Source: Bdellovibrio bacteriovorus (GTDB lineage: Bacteria > Bdellovibrionota > Bdellovibrionia > Bdellovibrionales > Bdellovibrionaceae). Taken from it: a DNA stretch of 64,000 nt. Shown in pieces: positions 7,719-15,486 of the stretch. Each line of letters begins with the position of its first letter. Position 1 is the stretch's first letter. The stretch is taken from the NCBI RefSeq assembly GCF_001592745.1, contig NZ_LUKD01000001.1:1694848-1758847 (forward strand), in the 5' to 3' direction. The notes under the pieces were generated by a model. The model had not been told where the DNA came from. It saw only the letters and a program-made list of their open reading frames with translations, and did not search any database. The position numbers and the translations under genes are program-made.

Positions 7719-9218
7719 CTAGTTGGGAGCCAATTCCATCAATTTGCGCTTCAAAATCTTGCCGCTATCGCCCTTAGGTAAGGACGGTAAAAACACAAAA
7801 TGCTTAGGGATTTTGAATTTTGCCAGATTTCGAACGCAGTGTTGGTGCAGCTCATCCGCGGTCAGTCTTTCTTGGTCTGCCACTATAAAAGCTTTACCCA
7901 CCTCGCCCCATTTTTCGTCAGGAACGCCAATGACGGCCGCTTCCAATACCGAAGGATGAGTGCGAAGAATTTGTTCAATCTCCGGAGGATATACGTTTTC
8001 TCCACCCGAGATGAACATGTCTTTTTTGCGTCCGACGACGTAGTAATAGCCTTCAGAATCCCGGCGTACAAGATCGCCGGTGTAAAGCCAGCCCTCTTTG
8101 ATGGCTTCATTGGTGGCTTTTTCATTGTGCCAATATCCCTGCATGCACATTGGTCCACGCAGAATCAGTTCGCCGACCTCATTGTCTTTAAGCTCTTTTC
8201 CTTCCATATCGACTACTTTGGCTTCGATATAAAAGTTGGGAAATCCAATAGAGCCGATTTTTCTAAGTGCATCTTCTTCATTTAAAGAAAATACGTTCGG
8301 GCCAAACTCCGTCAATCCGTAACCCTGACGAACTGGAATCCCTTTTTTGTCCCAAACGCGAATCAATTCGATCGGCATCGGTTCGCCGCCCACGATGGCA
8401 TAGCGAATGTTAGAAAGATCCACTTTATTAAAAAGTTCTGAGCGCGCCATCATATCCATGGTCGTTGGTACGCCGAAAAGCAAAGTCGCTTTTTCTTGGG
8501 CACTCAAGTGAAGAATCTGGTCCGCATCAAACTTTTTCAGGAAAACCACTTTGGCACCGCGATGGATGAACGGTGTTGTTAGAACGTTCCAGCCTCCCGT
8601 GTGGAAGAAGGGGAGGAAGATCACCGTGCAATCATTTTGCGAAATATTCAAACGCAGTGTCGTGTTGATCGAGTTCCAGAAAATCATCTTGTAAGTCAAG
8701 ATAGCGCCTTTGGGGGAACCCGTTGTGCCCGAGGTGTACATTATCATCACGGGATCATTTTCCTGTGACGTGAAAGAGTATTCTTCGGCGGAACTGCTAG
8801 ATTCTAAAAAGCTTGCGAAGCTGTTGTCGCCTTGAAGCTTCAAAAGCTCAGGTTTTAAGGAAGAAGGCAGATTTTCAACGATGTCTCGATAAGCCTCTTG
8901 AAACAGAACTAACTTTGGAGAGGAATCGGAAATAATGTGATCCACCTCACGTTGAGTAAGACGGAAGTTTACCGGCACCATGATGGCGCCCAGGCGCTGC
9001 AAGGCAAAGAAAAGAAAAACGTATTCCAGTTCATTGGTGGCAAGGACCGCCACGCGATCCCCTTTACGAATGCCAAACTGGTTGTGTAGATAATGGGCTC
9101 CGCGATTGGCCAAATCAAAAAGCTTGGCGTAAGAAAATTCACGTCCCGTATCGCCATCTTTGATAGCGATATTGTGAGGCGAATAAAGTTTCCAGCGTTT
9201 CAGCCAATCCAGTTCCAT
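7719..9218 (-). CDS. AMP-dependent acyl-CoA synthetase/ligase
   Basis: 499 residues from the ATG at 9218, which overlaps the stop of the upstream KAS III-like gene (TAATG). It has the adenylate-forming motifs in order: P-loop-like MYTSGTTGSPKGA, GYGLTEFGPN, GWLYTGDLVRRDSEGYYYVVGRKKDMF, and the C-terminal catalytic Lys segment GDSGKILKRKL. These enzymes activate a carboxylic acid as acyl-AMP and then form acyl-CoA. Length (about 500) fits medium/long-chain fatty acyl-CoA ligases. Translational coupling to a beta-ketoacyl synthase-like gene suggests both handle the same acyl chain. Substrate cannot be read from sequence. Confidence 0.9.
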   Translation of the reverse strand: MELDWLKRWKLYSPHNIAIKDGDTGREFSYAKLFDLANRGAHYLHNQFGIRKGDRVAVLATNELEYVFLFFALQRLGAIMVPVNFRLTQREVDHIISDSSPKLVLFQEAYRDIVENLPSSLKPELLKLQGDNSFASFLESSSSAEEYSFTSQENDPVMIMYTSGTTGSPKGAILTYKMIFWNSINTTLRLNISQNDCTVIFLPFFHTGGWNVLTTPFIHRGAKVVFLKKFDADQILHLSAQEKATLLFGVPTTMDMMARSELFNKVDLSNIRYAIVGGEPMPIELIRVWDKKGIPVRQGYGLTEFGPNVFSLNEEDALRKIGSIGFPNFYIEAKVVDMEGKELKDNEVGELILRGPMCMQGYWHNEKATNEAIKEGWLYTGDLVRRDSEGYYYVVGRKKDMFISGGENVYPPEIEQILRTHPSVLEAAVIGVPDEKWGEVGKAFIVADQERLTADELHQHCVRNLAKFKIPKHFVFLPSLPKGDSGKILKRKLMELAPN

Positions 9219-10222
9219 TATGTGTCGTATCCCCATTCAAGTGCGAGGGCGGCCATGCTCATACCACCGCCAGAGCCCAACATAAAGACCATATCACCTT
9301 TTTTCATCTTCTTTTGGCGGGCGGCATCGGCCAAAGCCATTCCAATAGAGGCAGAGCCCGTATAGCCGAAGCGATCCATTACGTAATGGGCGCGTTCACG
9401 AGAAAGGTTTAACTTATCCATCGTTTCGTAAATGCTCTGAACGTTAAACTGAGTGATGAAGAAATGCTTGATGTCTTCAGGCTTCATGCGCTGACGGTCT
9501 AAAAGCATGTTCGTCAAACGCGGCCAGTGAATGCCGTTTGTTTCTGGTGGAATGCGTTTCGGGAAAGCCAATAGATGGCCTTTGTTTTCGACCACTTCAT
9601 GAGTTACAGGTTGTGCCGTACCTCCGGCGTAAATTCCCATGTAGTCGTGATATTGTCCGTCGGTGTACATTTGACTATCGATAAAACCGCGCGTGTCTTT
9701 CGCAGGTTGAATGACAACGGCGCCGGCACCATCCGCAAACAACGAAGCGATTTTGTAGTCGTCAAAGTTCAAATACTTACTCATGCCGTAAGCACCAACG
9801 ACCAGAACGTTTTTATATTTTTCGTCAGCGGCAATGTATTTTGAAGCAATATCACAGCCCACAACAAAACCCGCACACGCCGTATTGATGTCGTAAGTTC
9901 CTGCATTCACTGCACCCATGCGATAAGCGACAACCGAAGCGGTAGAAGGAGAAAGGTAGTCCGGAGTGTCTGTAGATACGATGATAAGATCTAAATCTTT
10001 CGCGGTAATACCCGCATTTTTCATCGCCTCTTCCGCCGCGGGAATAATAAGATCTGATGTGCGCTGATCTTTTTCCATCCAGCGACGTTCGCGAATATTA
10101 CGGCTTTCGCTTAAGAAAGTGCCGATATCTTTTTTATACAAATCATTAAAGTACTGATTTGTAATCACACGCTCAGGCGCGTACATCCCTGTTCCTACAA
10201 TTGTCGCTGTTCTTTTGCTCAT
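9218..10222 (-). CDS. KAS III-like (FabH family) thiolase-fold enzyme with atypical active site
   Basis: 334 residues. The thiolase-fold landmarks are present: TPDYLSP, the nucleophilic Cys in DINTACAGF (Cys116), LFADGAGAVV and the C-terminal LGSGGG. In FabH the catalytic His lies in a HQAN motif and the Asn in GNTSAAS. Here the aligned segments read TQFN (Thr257) and GYTGSAS (Tyr287), so two of the three triad residues are missing while the Cys remains. A normal decarboxylating condensation is therefore doubtful; acyl transfer, non-decarboxylative condensation or a scaffold role are alternatives. First gene of a pair with the acyl-CoA ligase and divergent from an SDR reductase. Confidence 0.85.
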   Translation of the reverse strand: MSKRTATIVGTGMYAPERVITNQYFNDLYKKDIGTFLSESRNIRERRWMEKDQRTSDLIIPAAEEAMKNAGITAKDLDLIIVSTDTPDYLSPSTASVVAYRMGAVNAGTYDINTACAGFVVGCDIASKYIAADEKYKNVLVVGAYGMSKYLNFDDYKIASLFADGAGAVVIQPAKDTRGFIDSQMYTDGQYHDYMGIYAGGTAQPVTHEVVENKGHLLAFPKRIPPETNGIHWPRLTNMLLDRQRMKPEDIKHFFITQFNVQSIYETMDKLNLSRERAHYVMDRFGYTGSASIGMALADAARQKKMKKGDMVFMLGSGGGMSMAALALEWGYDT

Positions 10223-10367
10223 TGTTTTTCCTTTGCGAATTGGCTTAACTACAAACCATTTTATCGATTTGGCAAGAAAAGAAATTTAGTGCATTTGCTC
10301 TATTCACAGAGCGAAAAAGTGCGATTTTCTTTGACGGGATGGGGGCTTATTGGGTTAAGCCCATTGA
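10223..10367. promoter_or_regulatory. Divergent promoter region with a dyad next to the SDR start
   Basis: The 145-base gap between the divergent KAS III-like and SDR genes must hold both promoters. TTGACG (10341 region, 10331-10336 zone) is a possible -35 element for the plus strand. GGGCTTA (10343-10349) and TAAGCCC (10356-10362) form a 7-base dyad ending five bases before the ATG at 10368, where no clear Shine-Dalgarno is seen. It could be an operator or an RNA hairpin; the evidence is positional. Confidence 0.35.
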
Positions 10368-11117
10368 ATGACAAATATTAATTTTGATTTCAAAAATAAA
10401 AATGCAATCGTTACTGGCGGCGCTGCAGGTATCGGTTTTCAAATCACACAAAAATTCCTAGAAGCTGGCGGCAACGTTTCTATCTGGGATTATTCTGAAC
10501 AGGCTTTGCAGACGGCAAAAACTGAATTCGCCAAATACGGAGCGCAAGTTCACGTCGCACAAGTCGATGTGACGAATCGTGAATCAGTTGCAAAAGCGGC
10601 GTCTTCATTGCCATGGGCTGTGGATATCCTTGTGAATAACGCTGGTATCACACGCGATAAGTCTTTTGCGAAAATGGGACCTGAAGATTGGGATGCAGTT
10701 ATCAGCACAAACCTAACAGGTCTTTTCAACGTTACAAAAACGTTATTAGAAAAATTCAACGCAAGCTCTAACCACAAGCGCATCATCAATATCTCCTCCG
10801 TAGTTGGACTTTACGGAAACTTTGGTCAAACGAATTACGCTGCCGCAAAAGCAGGTGTGATCGGTATGACGAAAACTTGGGGTAAAGAGTTAGGTCGTAA
10901 AGGCTTTACATCGAATGCCATCGCACCAGGCTTCATTATGACGGCTATGACGAAAGCAATGCCGAAAGAAGTGCTTGAAGGTATGGCGGCCAAAGTTCCT
11001 GTGACTCGCTTGGGTGAAACTGAAGATATTGCAAACGCGTGTTTGTTCTTGGCAAGTGAACAAGCGAGCTATATTAACGGCACGGTCTTGAGTGTTGATG
11101 GTGGAATTGTATTGTAA
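10368..11117 (+). CDS. Short-chain dehydrogenase, 3-oxoacyl-ACP reductase (FabG) type
   Basis: 249 residues, the classical SDR length. It has the cofactor motif TGGAAGIG, the NNAG motif, catalytic Ser in ISSVVG, and YxxxK in NYAAAKAG; the C-terminus SVDGGIVL matches FabG-type reductases. The family reduces 3-oxoacyl thioesters with NAD(P)H. Placement opposite the KAS III-like and ligase genes, and upstream of two hydrolases, fits fatty-acyl metabolism. Since FabG-like enzymes are numerous and broad, the primary fatty-acid role is not certain. Confidence 0.88.
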   Translation: MTNINFDFKNKNAIVTGGAAGIGFQITQKFLEAGGNVSIWDYSEQALQTAKTEFAKYGAQVHVAQVDVTNRESVAKAASSLPWAVDILVNNAGITRDKSFAKMGPEDWDAVISTNLTGLFNVTKTLLEKFNASSNHKRIINISSVVGLYGNFGQTNYAAAKAGVIGMTKTWGKELGRKGFTSNAIAPGFIMTAMTKAMPKEVLEGMAAKVPVTRLGETEDIANACLFLASEQASYINGTVLSVDGGIVL

Positions 11118-11165
11118 GTAATTAGGCCCTTTTTTGATCTGGCTTGAAACTGTTCTGGGGGAATT

Positions 11166-12167
11166 ATGAAATCAGTTTTGTTAGCGGTTTTTGTAGTGGT
11201 CTCTGCTTTGTTTGTTTCGATGGAGTCTGTGGCTCAGTCGAAAGCTTATAAAGGTTTTGTGGCGCTTTCGGCGACGAAGGAACTTTATGTTGATTATGTT
11301 CCTGCGGAAGCAAAACAGCCGACAGTTATTTTGATCAATGGTCTTACTTACAGCACTCGTCAATGGGATAACTTCACTGACAATCTTGTTGCGAAGGGTG
11401 TTGGTGTTCTTCGTTACGATCCAATCGGTCAAGGTCAGACTCTTTTAAAGTATGCGCCGATCCTTGCACCAATTCCCTATCAAGATCAGATCGTGGATCT
11501 TAAGGCTCTTTTAGAGAAAATGAAAATTAAAGGCCCTTATAATTTAGTTGGGCTGTCTTACGGTGGCGGCATTGCCGCAGGCTTTGCCGCTGCTTATCCA
11601 TCACTTGTGAAGAACTTGGTGCTCATGGCGCCCTTCACTCGTCCCCTGGATGGAACAGACAACTGGATTAAGGCGCAGATCTGGGCGACTCGTCAGATTT
11701 TCCCGTTCAATAAAATGTCGGATGATGATTTGTATGATTACTATCTTCATCAGATCGTCTATGCCACGTATCCGCAGGCAGAACCGATTGTCCTGGAAAA
11801 TCCATTTAAGCTCGAAGCAACTTATCGCCTCGTACAAGGAATTCGTAAGGCTCGTCCGATTGATTTCACTCACACAATTCCAAATCGTGCTTTGCATTTG
11901 ATGATTGCTCGTCAAGATCAGTACATCAATACAAGTGTGCTAGATGAGTACTGGGATGCCGTTCCTGAAGAAGCTCGTGCCAGCCGTCTTTATATCAACG
12001 GTTCTGAACACAAGATGGTGGAGGCTGTTCCTTACTTCACGGCAGCTTGGGTTTACGAGATCGTCACTGGCAATAAACGTCTTTATAAAGGTGATGACTT
12101 TGAAGGTTATCCTTTCCGTGGCGAAGTTCGTGCGGGACAGGAAAATATCAAAGTAGGTCGCGAATGA
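11166..12167 (+). CDS. Exported alpha/beta hydrolase
   Basis: 333 residues. A signal peptide of about 23 residues ends near SVAQ|SKA, so the protein is probably periplasmic. The nucleophile elbow is GLSYGG, with a possible acid in ARQDQY and a His in SEHKM near the C-terminus, forming an alpha/beta hydrolase triad. A GLTYSTRQWD segment supplies the oxyanion-side loop. Ribosome binding site GGGGGAATT precedes the ATG. It overlaps the next hydrolase by 4 bases (ATGA), so both are translated together. Substrate unknown; lipid esters or thioesters are plausible given the neighbours. Confidence 0.82.
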   Translation: MKSVLLAVFVVVSALFVSMESVAQSKAYKGFVALSATKELYVDYVPAEAKQPTVILINGLTYSTRQWDNFTDNLVAKGVGVLRYDPIGQGQTLLKYAPILAPIPYQDQIVDLKALLEKMKIKGPYNLVGLSYGGGIAAGFAAAYPSLVKNLVLMAPFTRPLDGTDNWIKAQIWATRQIFPFNKMSDDDLYDYYLHQIVYATYPQAEPIVLENPFKLEATYRLVQGIRKARPIDFTHTIPNRALHLMIARQDQYINTSVLDEYWDAVPEEARASRLYINGSEHKMVEAVPYFTAAWVYEIVTGNKRLYKGDDFEGYPFRGEVRAGQENIKVGRE

Positions 12168-12949
12168 TTCACGTTGAGGTAAAACCCGGATTAGTTCCTG
12201 AAAATGTTTTCTTCATCCATGGTAATCTTGCTTCAAATCGCTGGTGGTTGCCTTCCGAAGAAATTTGGAAGAAAGAAGCTCAAGGTAAGAACTATCAAGG
12301 TTCATTGATCTATGCCGAGTTTCGCGGTTGTGGCGGTAGCACGCCTCCAAAAAGCTCTGATGAAGTGAACATGCATCTTTTTGCAGAAGACTTCATTGAA
12401 GTCGTTCGCTCGCTAAAAAAAGGACCGGTTCACTTGGTGGGTCATTCAACAGGCGGGTTGATTGCTTCCTTGATGATGGCTAAAGCGCCAGAACTTTTCG
12501 GAAAAGCGATTTTGCTGGACTCCGTGGGTGCTCAAGGTGTGACGTTCGACACTTCCATGATCACTGCTTTTGAACAAATGAAGCAGGATAAAAATCTAAC
12601 GGGCGTGGTTCTAGGATCTACGATTCATAATAATAATCCTGAATCGAAATTCTTTAAGGATGTCTTGGTAGAAGATGCTTTTCACGCGGTGAAAACCGTC
12701 GGTCATTGGGTTCTTCAAGCCCTAGATGGATTAGATATTCGCGAAGAAATTCAAAAAATTAAGAATGAAGTGCTCGTTCTTCACGGTGAGCACGACAAGC
12801 TTTTACCGATGTCGGAATCTGAGGCCCTGGCTTCTTTGTTTTCGCGAGGAAAATTTCAAGTTATCGAAGGTTTGGGCCACTGTCCCAACATCGAATCCCC
12901 TGAAAAGTTTGTGAGCATCACCCGCAACTTTTTGTTTCAGCCTCTTTGA
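12164..12949 (+). CDS. Cytoplasmic alpha/beta hydrolase
   Basis: 261 residues with no signal peptide. HGN..SNRWW gives the oxyanion loop, GHSTGG is the nucleophile elbow, the acid is likely in HGEHDKLLP, and His in GLGHCPNIE completes the triad. The start overlaps the previous stop as ATGA. Paired with an exported paralogue, it may act on the same chemical class on the other side of the membrane. A short GC hairpin follows the gene. Confidence 0.82.
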   Translation: MIHVEVKPGLVPENVFFIHGNLASNRWWLPSEEIWKKEAQGKNYQGSLIYAEFRGCGGSTPPKSSDEVNMHLFAEDFIEVVRSLKKGPVHLVGHSTGGLIASLMMAKAPELFGKAILLDSVGAQGVTFDTSMITAFEQMKQDKNLTGVVLGSTIHNNNPESKFFKDVLVEDAFHAVKTVGHWVLQALDGLDIREEIQKIKNEVLVLHGEHDKLLPMSESEALASLFSRGKFQVIEGLGHCPNIESPEKFVSITRNFLFQPL

Positions 12950-12981
12950 TGCCTAGTGTCGCATCATTAGAACCTCGACTG

Positions 12982-13015
12982 GGTCGGCTTAATTAGTTGC
13001 CGACCTTAGTCTTTT
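12982..13015 (+). terminator. Probable intrinsic terminator after the hydrolase pair
   Basis: GGTCGGC (12982-12988) pairs with GCCGACC (12999-13005) around a 10-base loop, followed by TTAGTCTTTT. It separates the hydrolases from the cytochrome oxidase operon. Confidence 0.55.
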
Positions 13016-13027
13016 AAGATACTTAGA

Positions 13028-13047
13028 ACAATACATTACAATATTGT
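13028..13047 (+). promoter_or_regulatory. AT-rich dyad upstream of the cytochrome oxidase operon
   Basis: ACAATA (13028-13033) and TATTGT (13042-13047) are inverted repeats with an 8-base spacer, 39 bases before the start of the first oxidase gene. TACAAT inside it could be a -10 element. It is a candidate regulator site or promoter; it does not match the FNR or CRP consensus. Confidence 0.25.
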
Positions 13048-13085
13048 GACAAAACTATTTTGCGTCTCCTAGGGAGTGCCCACCT

Positions 13086-13622
13086 ATGTCTGAAAATAGA
13101 GATGAGTATAATCGTGCCGGTTTGCTTGCGTTCGCCTTTTCAATGGCGTTTTGCTTCGCTTTCTTCTTCTACCTAGTTGCTATCAACAAAGGTGTCGATT
13201 TGGCTGAGAACGTAATCGATCCTAATGCTCCAGCAGCAGAAGGCGCGGCTCCAGTCTTTGATATCACTAAAGTTAAAGAACCTTGGGTTTCTTCTCCTGA
13301 GCTTGTGGCTTACGGCCAAAAAGTATTCATGACGAACTGTGCAATGTGCCACGGTAACGAAGGTAAAGGTGACGGTGCCGCAGGTGCGGGCTTGAATCCT
13401 AAACCTCGTAACCTTGTTGAAGGTAAATGGACTCAAGGTGAAGGCGCTATCGCTCACTTCAAAGTACTTACTGTCGGTATCAAAGGAACTTCCATGGCTG
13501 CTTACGCTCACTTCAAGCCAGCAGATCGTTGGGCTCTAGTTCACTACATCGATTCTATCACTCAAAATAAATCTAAAGACGATCCTGCTAAAGTTGCTGA
13601 GTTCGCAAAAACTGCACAGTAA
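13086..13622 (+). CDS. Membrane-anchored c-type cytochrome of the oxidase operon
   Basis: 178 residues. One hydrophobic N-terminal helix (about residues 12-36) anchors the protein, followed by an Ala/Pro linker and a monohaem domain with CAMCH as haem-binding motif and a likely Met ligand in GTSMAAY. GNEGKGDGAAG after the haem motif is typical of class I cytochromes c. AGGGAG lies nine bases before the ATG. As the first gene of a caa3 operon it probably carries electrons to the CuA/haem c subunit. Confidence 0.88.
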   Translation: MSENRDEYNRAGLLAFAFSMAFCFAFFFYLVAINKGVDLAENVIDPNAPAAEGAAPVFDITKVKEPWVSSPELVAYGQKVFMTNCAMCHGNEGKGDGAAGAGLNPKPRNLVEGKWTQGEGAIAHFKVLTVGIKGTSMAAYAHFKPADRWALVHYIDSITQNKSKDDPAKVAEFAKTAQ

Positions 13623-13636
13623 TTAAAGGTTTATAA

Positions 13637-14512
13637 ATGCTAACGAACGCGCGTGTTTTTAAAATGAAAACAATGGGAATGCTGCTCTCTGCAAGCGTTC
13701 TCGTTTTGTTTTCAACGGCACGTGCTTACGATGGCAAGCCGGCTCCGAAGGTTGCAAGTGAAGCGCCGAAAGAGTTGGAGGGCGTTGGTATCGACGAGAA
13801 ACTCGGTGGCAAGATTGACCTGTCTTTAAAGGTTAAAGACGACAACGGTCAGGAAGTCACTTTAGGTTCTTTCTTTGATGGCAAACACCCGGTGATTATT
13901 TCTCCGGTTTATTTTTCTTGTCCCGGTCTTTGTAACTTTCATTTAAATGGTCTTACGGATGCATTGAAATTGATGGATAAGAATTGGACGGTGGGGAAGA
14001 AGTACAAAATTCTTTCTATGAGTTTTGACTCAAAAGAAACTCCCGACTTGGCCGCGAAGAAAAAAGAGACTTACATCAAGCTTTATGAGCGTCCTGAAGC
14101 GGCATCGGGCTGGCACTTTGTGACGGCAGATGAGTCTGCGGTTCAGGCAATCACTCAGTCTTTAGGTTTTAAATTTAAATGGGATGAGACAGCGAAAGAA
14201 TGGGCACATGCTTCTGCGGCCGTGATTATCACGCCTGACGGAACAATCTCTCGCTATCTGCCGGGGATTATGTTCAATCCTCAAGATATCAAGTTGGCTT
14301 TGAATGAAGCGACCGAAGGTAAAATCGGAAGCATCGTCGACAACTTAGTGCTCTATTGTTTTAAGTATGACCCACATCAGAGCAAGTACACTTTGGCGGC
14401 TTTCAATCTTATGAAAGTCGGCGGGGCCGTGATGGTTCTGGTGATGGTATTATGGTTATTGCCGTTTTATATTCGTTCTCGCAGATCGAAGAACAATGCG
14501 GCGGGGAGATAA
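13637..14512 (+). CDS. SCO1/SenC-type copper chaperone for the CuA site
   Basis: 291 residues. A signal peptide is followed by a thioredoxin-fold SCO domain with the copper motif CPGLC and the distant His in WAHASAAV. A C-terminal transmembrane helix (residues about 262-282) with a basic end anchors it. SCO proteins deliver copper to, or reduce, the CuA centre of subunit II. The start at 13637 has AAAGG upstream; an internal ATG at 13664 has none. It sits directly before subunit II (6-base gap), which fits its role. Confidence 0.92.
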   Translation: MLTNARVFKMKTMGMLLSASVLVLFSTARAYDGKPAPKVASEAPKELEGVGIDEKLGGKIDLSLKVKDDNGQEVTLGSFFDGKHPVIISPVYFSCPGLCNFHLNGLTDALKLMDKNWTVGKKYKILSMSFDSKETPDLAAKKKETYIKLYERPEAASGWHFVTADESAVQAITQSLGFKFKWDETAKEWAHASAAVIITPDGTISRYLPGIMFNPQDIKLALNEATEGKIGSIVDNLVLYCFKYDPHQSKYTLAAFNLMKVGGAVMVLVMVLWLLPFYIRSRRSKNNAAGR

Positions 14513-14518
14513 AGGTAC

Positions 14519-15475
14519 ATGATGTGGTTTAATATTGCGAAGGCCCAATCCTTCATGCCAACGCAGGGGACCGAGATTGCAAAGCAGGTGGACAATCTGT
14601 ACGGTTTCTTGCTGATTACAAGTTTCATCGCCTGCGTTCTTGTTATCGGTGGGATGATTTATTTCGTTTGGAAATACAGACGTAAAACTCCTAACGATAA
14701 AACAGCCTATATCTCTCACAATACTTTCTTGGAGTTCTTGTGGTCATTCATTCCACTTGTGATCTTCTTGGCAGTGTTTGTTTGGGGTTGGTACATCTAC
14801 CACAACATGCGCGCGATGCCGAAAAATGCGTTAGAAATTAACGTATTAGGTAAGCAATGGGCCTGGGAAGTTGAATACAAAAACGGTTATAAAACCGTGA
14901 ATGAAGTCGTTGTACCTATCGGTCAAGACGTCAAAATCCTTCTAACTTCTAGCGATGTGATCCACTCTTTCTTCGTACCTTCTTTCCGTATTAAACAAGA
15001 TGCGGTTCCAGGTCGTTATACAGCTTTGTGGTTCCGCGCTGAAAAATTGGGTGACTTCCACATCTTCTGTACTGAGTACTGCGGTACTTCTCACTCTGCC
15101 ATGATCGGTAAGCTGAAAGTTGTTTCTCGTGAAGATTTCGATCGTTACTTGGAACAAGGGCAGGAAGAAAGAAATCTTCCACTTGCTAAAAAAGGTGAAA
15201 AACTTTTTGCCGTTAAAGCTTGTGCCTCTTGCCACTCTGTAGATTCTGCAGCGGTTAAAGTCGGTCCTTCTTTGTTCCAAAAATTTGGTCACGAAGAAGA
15301 GATGGATAACGGTGAAAAGCTTAAGTTCGACGAAAACTATATTCGCGAATCTATCTTAGAGCCGAACAAGCACATCGTTAAAGGTTTCCCTAAAGGTGTT
15401 ATGCCTACCTTCCAGGGTCAGTTGAATGAAAATGAACTCAGCGCACTTGTTGAGTACATCAAGGAATTGAAATAA
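14519..15475 (+). CDS. coxB: Cytochrome c oxidase subunit II with fused cytochrome c domain (caa3 type)
   Basis: 318 residues. Two N-terminal helices flank a short cytoplasmic loop, then a cupredoxin domain with the CuA ligands (His in VIHSFFVP, and CTEYCGTSHSAM). A C-terminal cytochrome c domain follows with CASCH and a Met ligand in VMPTF. The fusion defines a caa3-type oxidase that accepts electrons from its own haem c. It lies between the SCO chaperone and subunit I in one operon. Confidence 0.95.
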   Translation: MMWFNIAKAQSFMPTQGTEIAKQVDNLYGFLLITSFIACVLVIGGMIYFVWKYRRKTPNDKTAYISHNTFLEFLWSFIPLVIFLAVFVWGWYIYHNMRAMPKNALEINVLGKQWAWEVEYKNGYKTVNEVVVPIGQDVKILLTSSDVIHSFFVPSFRIKQDAVPGRYTALWFRAEKLGDFHIFCTEYCGTSHSAMIGKLKVVSREDFDRYLEQGQEERNLPLAKKGEKLFAVKACASCHSVDSAAVKVGPSLFQKFGHEEEMDNGEKLKFDENYIRESILEPNKHIVKGFPKGVMPTFQGQLNENELSALVEYIKELK

Positions 15476-15486
15476 GGAGCGCACCT

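Noticed and set aside
7800-8285. 161-residue plus-strand frame opposite the acyl-CoA ligase
   Set aside because: Antisense shadow of the C-terminal adenylation motifs; no ribosome binding site or recognisable features.
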